The position numbers and the translations under genes were made by a program. DNA of 6,427 nucleotides, taken from contig CALCTI010000476.1 of assembly GCA_937894105.1 (NCBI GenBank), positions 1 through 6,427 on the forward strand, read 5' to 3'. Below the pieces are notes generated by a model. It was given only the letters and a program-made list of their open reading frames with translations, had not been told where the DNA came from and made no database searches. This document shows positions 1 through 5,774 of the stretch, piece by piece (the first letter of the stretch is position 1; the number at the start of each line of letters is the position of its first letter). The stretch is from an uncultured cyanobacterium (GTDB lineage: Bacteria; Cyanobacteriota; Cyanobacteriia; CACIAM-69d).

Positions 1-119
1 TACTGATCTGTAAGGATTACAGCTTTCGCATCTGATTTTTTGTCCCTGTACTGAGGCTTTTCACACAAATCTTTCCACACAATCCTTCCCGTACAATAAA
101 GAAGGCGAGAGAGCTTGCT
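1..119. other. Non-coding tail downstream of the hybrid kinase gene
   Basis: This stretch follows the kinase stop codon on the minus strand. I see no gene in it. It holds a perfect 6-bp inverted repeat at 8-22 (CTGTAA, 3-nt loop, TTACAG). On the minus strand that hairpin is not followed by a T-run. On the plus strand a run of six T lies at 36-41, too far away for a classical intrinsic terminator. No convincing terminator for the kinase gene is visible, and the neighbouring gene on this side lies outside the window. Confidence 0.6.
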
Positions 120-3100
120 TTATCCCTGTTTGTACTCGCTTTTAAGGGCGGCGATCGCCCGATTGTATTGGATTTCCACCGCCGGCAATAAAATCGCTGC
201 CCTGGGCAAATCCTCCGCTTTGGCACAATTTTCCAACTGCTGACAAATGTCATACAGGACCATCGCCCCCATGGTTCCACTGGTGGATTTCAACGAGTGA
301 GCCGCATCCTTCAGCTTGGTCACATCCTGATCAGCGATCGCCTTTTTCACCCCCTGCCAAAGGGCCGGTGAATCCTGGAGATAGAGCTCAATACTTTCAT
401 CAAGAAAATCAATCTCGCGCAAGCTTTCCAAAATATGGGAATTTAATACTTCATCTTCCAGGGGCTCAGCCTTAGTAGACTCCTTCGCCACGTCCTTAAT
501 TAATCCATTAAGGGCTGCCGTCTTAACTGTTTTCCTCGTCGCACTCTCCCTGGGAGCAACCTTTAAATCCGCCGTTATGGGGTCTACTGCGCCTACCACT
601 ACCCTGCCCGCCCCGGTAGCTGTCTCGCCAGGGATGATGGACCCATCGCCACCGCGATCGCCCGTTTTCAGCCCATGACATTCCCTTAGCACCGTTGCCA
701 AACGCTTTATTTGAATCGGCTTGCTCACATAACTATCCATACCTGCTTCCAAACACGCCTCGCGATCCCCTTGCATCGCATTAGCAGTCATCGCCACAAT
801 CGTCGGTTGGCGCTCCGGTGACCACTCCTCCCGAATCCGCCGAGTCGCCGATAATCCGTCCATCTCCGGCATTTGCACATCCATTAGGACCACATCATAG
901 GTTTGCAGCCGCAGGGCCGCCAACACCTCCAGCCCGTTCCCTGCCACATCAGCCCGGTAACCCATGCGCTTCAGAATCTGCGTTGCCACTTTTTGATGTA
1001 CCGCATGATCGTCCGCCAGCAAATTGCGGAGTGGATGGCGATCGCCCATGGACTCATCAAAGGACACCTCCGAGCGACGACTACGAGCCACCTGGTTCTG
1101 CAGCCCGCCAAACACCAACAGCAGCGTATTGTAAAGCTGCGACTGCTTAATGGGCTTATTTAACACCGTGGCAAAATGAGCCTGTTCCTCCCGCGCCATC
1201 TCCTGACGCCCCAAACTGGAAGTCAACATCACCAGGGGCAACTTTGCCATCGCCGGTAGCTTATGGAGGACCGCCGCCAGCTCGATACCGTTCATCGTCG
1301 GCATGTGCATATCTAAAATCGCCACGTCAAAATTAATGCCCTGCCCCACCAACTCCAACGCCTCTTCCCCCGAAGCCGCCGCATAGGACACCTTTCCCCA
1401 GCTTTCCGTTTGGCGCTTAACAATTTCTCGATTCGTCCCATTGTCGTCCACCACCAACAGCACCTTCTTCTCTAGCTGGGGATGGGAATCGTGGAATGTA
1501 ACCAGGGACGAAAATGGCGCAGCGCTGGTCACAATAGTGAACTGAAACGTGGAGCCTGCCCCCTCTTCGCTTTCCACCCACATGGTGCCCCCCATCATTT
1601 CCGACAAACGCTTACTAATGGCAAGCCCCAACCCCGTACCCCCATACTCGCGAGTGGTCGACGCATCCACTTGGCTAAAGGATTTAAAGAGGCGATTCAT
1701 CCGCTCTAGGGGAATACCAATGCCCGTATCGCGCACGGCAATATGAATTTGCAGGGGCGGCGTAGCAAAATTATCCACGGGCTGAGCATCGTAGGCGGAC
1801 GGCTCCGGCTGAATCAGTGCCGCATGGTCCGTTTCCACCTCGTACTCCGTTGCCTTAACCTCTACCACCACTTCTCCCTCGTCCGTAAACTTCACCGCAT
1901 TACTCAGCAAATTCACCACAATTTGCCGTAAGCGAGTCACGTCCCCCACGATCAAATTAGGCACCTGCTCATCCATGAGATACCCTAAGTCCAAATCCTG
2001 ATCGGCGGCTCGATTTGCCAATAGATAAAGACACTCTTCAATGCATAGGCGTAAATCAAAGGGTTGCTGTTCCAGCTCCAGCATTCCCGATTCAATTTTG
2101 GAAAAGTCTAAAATGTCGTTAATGATGGTTAGCAATGCATCGCTGCTACTGCGCACCGTTTCCACAAAGTCTCGCTGCTCTGGGGTTAGCTCCGTATCGA
2201 GCAGCAGCCCGGTCATGCCAATAACGGCGTTCATGGGGGTGCGAATTTCGTGGCTCATGGTGGCGAGGAATTCGCTTTTGGCGCGGGTTGCTTCTAGGGC
2301 TTGATCCCGAGCTTGGGCTAGGTCATCAGCGGCCTGCTGTCGCTCAATTTCTCCCCCAATCCACTGGGACATCAGGCGCAACAGCTCCAGGTCAACGGCT
2401 TTAAAGGGGCGGTAGATAGGCTCTTCGCTCCAAAAGCTAAGGGTGCCGTAGCCTCGAGTTCCTACGGTGACGGAAGTGCCTAAATAAGCACCAATATTGA
2501 CCCTCAGACGGGGAAACTTATCGGCAAACGGAGTTAGTCCCACATCCTCAAAGTAAAGGGGATCATCTTGAATAAGGGTGGCTTCAAAGTGGGTACCGCG
2601 CAGGGGAAAGCGATCGCCCGCCCCCATCCCTGCGCCAGCGTCAATATCTTTGCCGTCGCAGTAGTAGCACACTGCCACCACTTCGCACTGTAGTTCGCCG
2701 ATCGCCGCTGGGTCCGTTTCCGAGGGCGATTCTCCGTCCCCCATGGGCACAATAATCAAGTCGTCCTTCACTTCCATCAATACCCCCATGGGCAGCCCAA
2801 ATTTTTCGCAGCCCATTTTCAATAGAAGCTGAAGGCGAGCCTCAAAATCCATCCCGCGATCGGCGGTAATTTGATACAGGGCGCGAATGGATGCCTCTCC
2901 ATCTCGCAGTTGTTGTTCTGCTTGTTTGCGGCTGGTAGTATCTCGCGAAACGGAGATGGTGCCCTGAAGGGCGTTCGTTTCCGGGTCATAAATATTGCGG
3001 CTGGTGGTTTCAAACCAAACGTAATACCCCGCCTTGTGCAACATTCGATACTGCACCGTGTGGGTCGTAGGGCGATTTTGCCGCAGCTGGCGGGCTCCCT

Positions 3101-4481
3101 TCGCAAATAACTTTTGGTCCTGGGGATGGATAAATTCCCGTCGCGATCGCCCCAGCAATTCATCGGGGTCATAGCCCAGCAGTGCCTTACAGGCCGGCGA
3201 CGCATACTGATAAACCCCGTGGGGATCCTGGCGAGCAATCAGGTCCGTGGAATTATCTGCCATCAACCGATAGCGTTCGTCAGCATTAAACCGCTCTTGC
3301 TGAAACTCCTCCAGGGCCTCCAACATATTGTCAATAGAATTAGACAAGCTAGCCAGCTCATCATCCCCGCCCATATAAACTCGTGCTGCCAGGTTGCCAC
3401 TTTGCCCAATGGACTCTACATCATTGGTTAAGCGCGTTAAACGAGACAGCACCAGCTTCTCAATCAGTACCCAACCCAACCCCCCAAAGCAAATGCCAGC
3501 GGCAAGGACCGCGATCGCTAAATAGTCGATCGCCACCCGCCCTTGACGGTAAATTTTGCGCTCCAGATCCACGCGCAAAACAAAGCCCGGCTGCCCCAAA
3601 ATATCCGTCAGCAGCGCATAGCCCCCCATATTTTCGGCATTGCGCTGAATAACGGCAATGGGAGGACCAGTTACCCCCTTAGGACCTAAATAACTAGCAA
3701 CGGAGCTGGTGGGCGGCGGACTAACGCCGTTGGGAATAGATATATCCTTGCGCCACTTTGACTCCCCAAACAGGGGCTGCATCACCCGAGCGCCATAAAA
3801 CTGCTCGCTTAGGGATCGCAATACTCCGTCCTTACGGGCAAAAACCGCGCGGTCAACCGAATCGAGAAACACCAGCGGGTTTGAACTTTCCGTCAAATTT
3901 TCAATGGGCTCTAAATCCACCATTCGCCCCATAATCAAAGTGCCGCGAATGGGACCGTTCCCCTCGCTAGTAATAATGGGGCGAGACGCTATCGCCATGG
4001 GACGGCCGGCCACTTTAAGCAGCCCAGCGTGGTAGTCAGTGAGCTTAGAAAATTTCTGGAGGGCTTGCTGCTTAACCAGGAGGCTGAGGCGAGATGGCAG
4101 GGGTTCAACTAACGTGTCTGATCTGGGGTCGTACTCTTTACTCCAAACAATTTCCCCGTCATTGTCCAGAATGATCAAAATATTGAGGCGCATGGTTTGA
4201 AAGGTGCGCCCAACCAAATTTGACTCAATATATTTGCGATCGCGGCTGAGAATGTAATCGTAGGTATCATTCCACTCAGCGTACTCTTGGGCCGAGGCGT
4301 TCAAACGCTCAAGATCAGAGGCTAGTGTTTCCAAGGCTCGGGCCATATTTTGGCGAGCATACTGGGTTTCAAGCCCTTGAAAATCGCTGGCAACGACCAC
4401 GGAGAAAGAGGCGTATAAAACCACAATAAGTCCCACAGAGGCTGTTACTAGGACCGCCAGGGGTTTTTTGCGAAGATTCAC
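120..4481 (-). CDS. Hybrid sensor histidine kinase (CHASE4-HAMP-PAS-GAF-HisKA-HATPase-REC-REC-HPt)
   Basis: A 1453-residue inner-membrane sensor kinase with a complete internal phosphorelay. Visible order: TM helix 7-30; extracytoplasmic region 31-318, whose first part has the CHASE4-type motif WNDTYDYI (70-77); TM helix about 319-342; HAMP about 343-396; PAS/PAC about 402-520; GAF about 535-712; short coiled coil 710-735; HisKA with SHEIRTPMN and phospho-acceptor H744; HATPase with N-box N857/N861, G1 DTGIGI (918-923), F-box near 931-941 and G2 GGTGLGL (947-953). Then REC1 (about 1005-1125; D1012/D1013, acceptor D1057, T1087, K1109), REC2 (about 1150-1268; D1157/D1158, acceptor D1201, T1232, K1254), a polar linker 1271-1344, and an HPt domain with AHSLKSTSG and H1395. 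All catalytic residues are present, so it should autophosphorylate and relay phosphate His-Asp-His. The ligand is unknown, and no output domain is fused. The start is GTG at 4481: it has a strong Shine-Dalgarno sequence, an in-frame stop lies at 4518-4520, and no other start codon lies between. Stop is TAA at 120-122. Oddities are a GAF Cys cluster, an ATPase-domain insertion and unusual REC2 residues. Confidence 0.97.
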   Translation of the reverse strand: MNLRKKPLAVLVTASVGLIVVLYASFSVVVASDFQGLETQYARQNMARALETLASDLERLNASAQEYAEWNDTYDYILSRDRKYIESNLVGRTFQTMRLNILIILDNDGEIVWSKEYDPRSDTLVEPLPSRLSLLVKQQALQKFSKLTDYHAGLLKVAGRPMAIASRPIITSEGNGPIRGTLIMGRMVDLEPIENLTESSNPLVFLDSVDRAVFARKDGVLRSLSEQFYGARVMQPLFGESKWRKDISIPNGVSPPPTSSVASYLGPKGVTGPPIAVIQRNAENMGGYALLTDILGQPGFVLRVDLERKIYRQGRVAIDYLAIAVLAAGICFGGLGWVLIEKLVLSRLTRLTNDVESIGQSGNLAARVYMGGDDELASLSNSIDNMLEALEEFQQERFNADERYRLMADNSTDLIARQDPHGVYQYASPACKALLGYDPDELLGRSRREFIHPQDQKLFAKGARQLRQNRPTTHTVQYRMLHKAGYYVWFETTSRNIYDPETNALQGTISVSRDTTSRKQAEQQLRDGEASIRALYQITADRGMDFEARLQLLLKMGCEKFGLPMGVLMEVKDDLIIVPMGDGESPSETDPAAIGELQCEVVAVCYYCDGKDIDAGAGMGAGDRFPLRGTHFEATLIQDDPLYFEDVGLTPFADKFPRLRVNIGAYLGTSVTVGTRGYGTLSFWSEEPIYRPFKAVDLELLRLMSQWIGGEIERQQAADDLAQARDQALEATRAKSEFLATMSHEIRTPMNAVIGMTGLLLDTELTPEQRDFVETVRSSSDALLTIINDILDFSKIESGMLELEQQPFDLRLCIEECLYLLANRAADQDLDLGYLMDEQVPNLIVGDVTRLRQIVVNLLSNAVKFTDEGEVVVEVKATEYEVETDHAALIQPEPSAYDAQPVDNFATPPLQIHIAVRDTGIGIPLERMNRLFKSFSQVDASTTREYGGTGLGLAISKRLSEMMGGTMWVESEEGAGSTFQFTIVTSAAPFSSLVTFHDSHPQLEKKVLLVVDDNGTNREIVKRQTESWGKVSYAAASGEEALELVGQGINFDVAILDMHMPTMNGIELAAVLHKLPAMAKLPLVMLTSSLGRQEMAREEQAHFATVLNKPIKQSQLYNTLLLVFGGLQNQVARSRRSEVSFDESMGDRHPLRNLLADDHAVHQKVATQILKRMGYRADVAGNGLEVLAALRLQTYDVVLMDVQMPEMDGLSATRRIREEWSPERQPTIVAMTANAMQGDREACLEAGMDSYVSKPIQIKRLATVLRECHGLKTGDRGGDGSIIPGETATGAGRVVVGAVDPITADLKVAPRESATRKTVKTAALNGLIKDVAKESTKAEPLEDEVLNSHILESLREIDFLDESIELYLQDSPALWQGVKKAIADQDVTKLKDAAHSLKSTSGTMGAMVLYDICQQLENCAKAEDLPRAAILLPAVEIQYNRAIAALKSEYKQG

Positions 4482-4488
4482 GTGATCG

Positions 4489-4495
4489 CCCCTCC
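4489..4495 (-). promoter_or_regulatory. Ribosome binding site of the hybrid kinase gene
   Basis: Read on the minus strand this is GGAGGGG, followed by a 7-nt spacer (CGATCAC) and then the GTG start at 4481. The near-ideal match and spacing decide in favour of the GTG start, since no ATG is available between here and the in-frame stop at 4518-4520. Confidence 0.8.
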
Positions 4496-4795
4496 AACCA
4501 AGTCTTCGATAGCCGCCCTAAGGATCACTCTCAAATACAGAACGTTTAGAAGTTGCCCATAACGATGGTGTGGTCTACGGCTTACTTCCAGGAGGCTGCC
4601 CCCATTGTGTCCGATTTTGTGAGCGATGGCAGTGATTAGACGCATGGGTTAGAAGCTCAGGGAAAGGCATCAACGGGGAGAACAGTCAGATTTAGGCACT
4701 GTTGCCAGAGTTCTAATGGGCACTTCAGAGTATTGCGATTGTTGCGATAGATTACCCAGTTGTCACCAAATCATCGGCATCGGCAGATCATGTAA

Positions 4796-4984
4796 CCTTC
4801 GGCACAGGGCGTCGGGGGTTTTTACGGGCTACCTCCAGCAGCCGTGTTCGCCGACCCATCACAAGCCAAATATTCCTGCCTTTTTCTTTTTGCTTACTTT
4901 GGTGCCCAGATCCGGGCGCTTTGGGATCAGCCACTAGATTTAGCCATGAAGTTAGCCATGAAATATGACAGCAAGGGGGATTAA
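4796..4984 (+). pseudogene. Possible decayed coding remnant, 62-codon stop-to-stop frame
   Basis: The frame is open between TAA at 4793-4795 and TAA at 4982-4984. It has no ATG until codon 51 (4946); the only earlier alternative is a GTG at 4844, and no Shine-Dalgarno sequence precedes it. The last half reads plausibly as protein: a hydrophobic segment with CLFLFAYFG (residues 28-36), then an amphipathic charged end with QIRALWDQPLDLAMK (38-52) and a terminal YDSKGD. I do not recognise a family. It could be the 3' end of a gene whose start has been lost, or a chance open frame. A minus-strand frame at 4788-5027 overlaps it and is no better supported. Confidence 0.15.
4940..4963 (+). repeat. 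Tandem 12-bp duplication
   Basis: TTAGCCATGAAG (4940-4951) is followed directly by TTAGCCATGAAA (4952-4963), matching at 11 of 12 bases. It looks like a slipped-strand duplication. If the frame at 4796-4984 were translated, it would duplicate Leu-Ala-Met-Lys, keeping the frame. Confidence 0.6.
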
Positions 4985-5250
4985 CGTTCAATGCAAGGAA
5001 AAGTAGAGGCTGTCCAGGGAATACCACCCAAATTAGCTATAAATTGCTGACGATAGGGCGGCGATAAATAGCCCAATCTCCGAGGACGGAACAACATGTC
5101 AATCGGGCAGTCTATTGCAATAGGAAATTTAATTCCACTAGAAATGTGTTGGGGCGATCACCGTAAAAACCCTTTAAAAATGTCTGCTGGGAAGCCCTTA
5201 ATCGGAAACGTATCAAATTTAACTTAAGCCCAATTGAAGTCTATTGGCCG

Positions 5251-5271
5251 TAGATGCGGAAAATGCGTCTA
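5251..5271. other. Small hairpin in the intergenic region
   Basis: TAGATGC (5251-5257) pairs with GCGTCTA (5265-5271) to give a 7-bp stem with one G-U pair on the plus strand, around the 7-nt loop GGAAAAT. No T-run follows, so it is not a classical terminator. It may be part of an RNA structure or be a chance pairing. Confidence 0.3.
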
Positions 5272-5463
5272 GCTTACCCTCATCGCCAGATTAGTCCGAT
5301 TCAGTCTCCAGTCTTTCCTAAAATTGATCGAAAATTTGTCAGAAGTCTGATTTAGATTTTTAGTAAAGAAAAATGCAGTGAACACGTCAGTGGCGATGTT
5401 GATTTGTTGGGAGGTTCCATCTGTACGGTTTTCAGTGAAATTCAGCAGTACCCTATTTTCTAA

Positions 5464-5482
5464 AGTGCCTTAAATAGGCGCT
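5464..5482 (+). other. Small hairpin, weak
   Basis: AGTGCC (5464-5469) can pair with GGCGCT (5477-5482) as a 6-bp stem with one G-U pair, around the A/T-only loop TTAAATA. There is no T-run after it. A stem this short is expected fairly often by chance in 1.3 kb. Confidence 0.2.
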
Positions 5483-5701
5483 GCGGACGAATACTGCAAG
5501 GGTTTCCAGCAGCAGCAAGGTATTTCAAGTCACCCTTTAAACCCCCCTTGCGGATGACGTTTTGAGGCGTTGATTGGGACAGTTTAAGAACGCCATTTAG
5601 GGCACGTTCACCAGTTGTAATCCCCTTGGACGCGATTAGGATGCCACTAACAACCACTAGTTAGTCATTGGCGTAGGGGACAAAATAGGTCGTGATCAGC
5701 G

Positions 5702-5740
5702 ATTAGCGATCGCAATTAGTGACCCAGATTAGTGGCCACG
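5702..5740 (+). repeat. Three tandem 13-bp ATTAG repeats upstream of the GH15-like gene
   Basis: Three adjacent 13-mers begin with the same core: ATTAGCGATCGCA (5702-5714), ATTAGTGACCCAG (5715-5727) and ATTAGTGGCCACG (5728-5740). Units two and three agree at 10 of 13 positions, units one and two at 8 of 13; the shared pattern is ATTAGyG. The array ends 34 bp before the start codon at 5775. Its position suits a regulator binding array or an element in the 5' leader. No regulator known to me binds this core, so the role is inferred from spacing alone. Confidence 0.5.
5706..5713. repeat. HIP1 palindrome (GCGATCGC), the only non-coding copy
   Basis: This octamer is the highly iterated palindrome common in cyanobacterial genomes. 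It falls inside the first 13-mer of the ATTAG array. The other nine copies begin at 151, 334, 654, 1038, 2610, 3143, 3511 and 4236 in the kinase gene and at 5800 in the downstream gene. Confidence 0.9.
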
Positions 5741-5756
5741 CTGAGCAGCTACGTGT

Positions 5757-5763
5757 AGGAGAG
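5757..5763 (+). promoter_or_regulatory. Ribosome binding site of the GH15/phosphorylase-kinase-like gene
   Basis: AGGAGAG lies 11 nt before the ATG at 5775, a slightly long but workable spacing. The reading frame is closed upstream by TGA at 5742-5744, and no ATG, GTG or TTG lies in frame between that stop and 5775. The ATG is therefore the only available start. Confidence 0.65.
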
Positions 5764-5774
5764 AGTTAGGTTTT

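Larger units (their letters stand above)
4482..5774. other. Long divergent intergenic region (about 1.3 kb) without a supported gene
   Basis: This gap separates the start codons of two divergent genes. I checked both strands and found no tRNA, rRNA or recognisable small RNA, and no reading frame with both a ribosome binding site and a familiar protein motif. Hand counting gives about 40% G+C over 5101-5400, against 53% and 68% in single lines sampled from the kinase gene and the downstream gene. HIP1 is absent from 4244 to 5705. Contents worth noting are a stop-to-stop frame at 4796-4984, a tandem 12-mer at 4940-4963, hairpins at 5251-5271 and 5464-5482, and tandem 13-mers at 5702-5740. No sigma-70 type promoter stood out for either gene. 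The region could be a long regulatory region, a decayed gene, or an unrecognised RNA or small-protein locus. Confidence 0.7.

Noticed and set aside
8..22. Inverted repeat as the kinase terminator
   Set aside because: The 6-bp stem is A/T-rich in its loop-proximal half and is not followed by a T-run on the kinase strand.
17..280. 87-codon minus-strand open frame over the 3' end of the kinase gene
   Set aside because: It overlaps the HPt-coding end in another frame, where the kinase frame has clear HPt motifs; its own translation shows no domain.
2346..2879. GAF domain as a bilin-binding cyanobacteriochrome
   Set aside because: The usual chromophore Cys-His pair is absent at the expected position, and the sequence follows ordinary GAF domains ending with GTLSFWSEEP.
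4565..4639. 24-codon plus-strand mini-frame beginning MVWSTAYFQEAAP
   Set aside because: Too short to support, has only a weak purine stretch upstream, and resembles no small photosystem or cytochrome subunit that I know.
4681..4703. Inverted repeat AACAGT / ACTGTT
   Set aside because: Only 6 bp with an 11-nt loop and no supporting context.
4716..4937. 73-codon plus-strand frame in the intergenic gap
   Set aside because: No Shine-Dalgarno sequence was seen before its ATG, the composition is Cys/His/Pro-rich like a chance frame, and no family is recognisable.
4788..5027. 79-codon minus-strand frame in the gap
   Set aside because: It needs a GTG start with no ribosome binding site, has no recognisable motif, and overlaps other equally weak frames.
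4985..5091. Possible glutamine-riboswitch (glnA / downstream-peptide) elements: CGTTCA at 4985 and GGACGGAA at 5084
   Set aside because: Those families carry GGACGGAAGUAGG close after CGUUCA. Here GUAGG is missing, the two parts are about 94 nt apart, and no suitable stems frame them. A covariance search with the Rfam models would settle it.
5254..5355. 33-codon plus-strand mini-frame beginning MRKMRLAYPHR
   Set aside because: No ribosome binding site, and the start lies within the 5251-5271 hairpin; no recognisable motif.
5496..5529. Imperfect direct repeat GCAAGGgTTTCcAG / GCAAGGtaTTTCaAG
   Set aside because: Two short copies with mismatches and an indel; not regular enough to distinguish from chance.
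5460..5657. 65-codon minus-strand frame in the gap
   Set aside because: It starts at GTG without a Shine-Dalgarno sequence. The translation looks mildly protein-like, but I cannot match it to any family.
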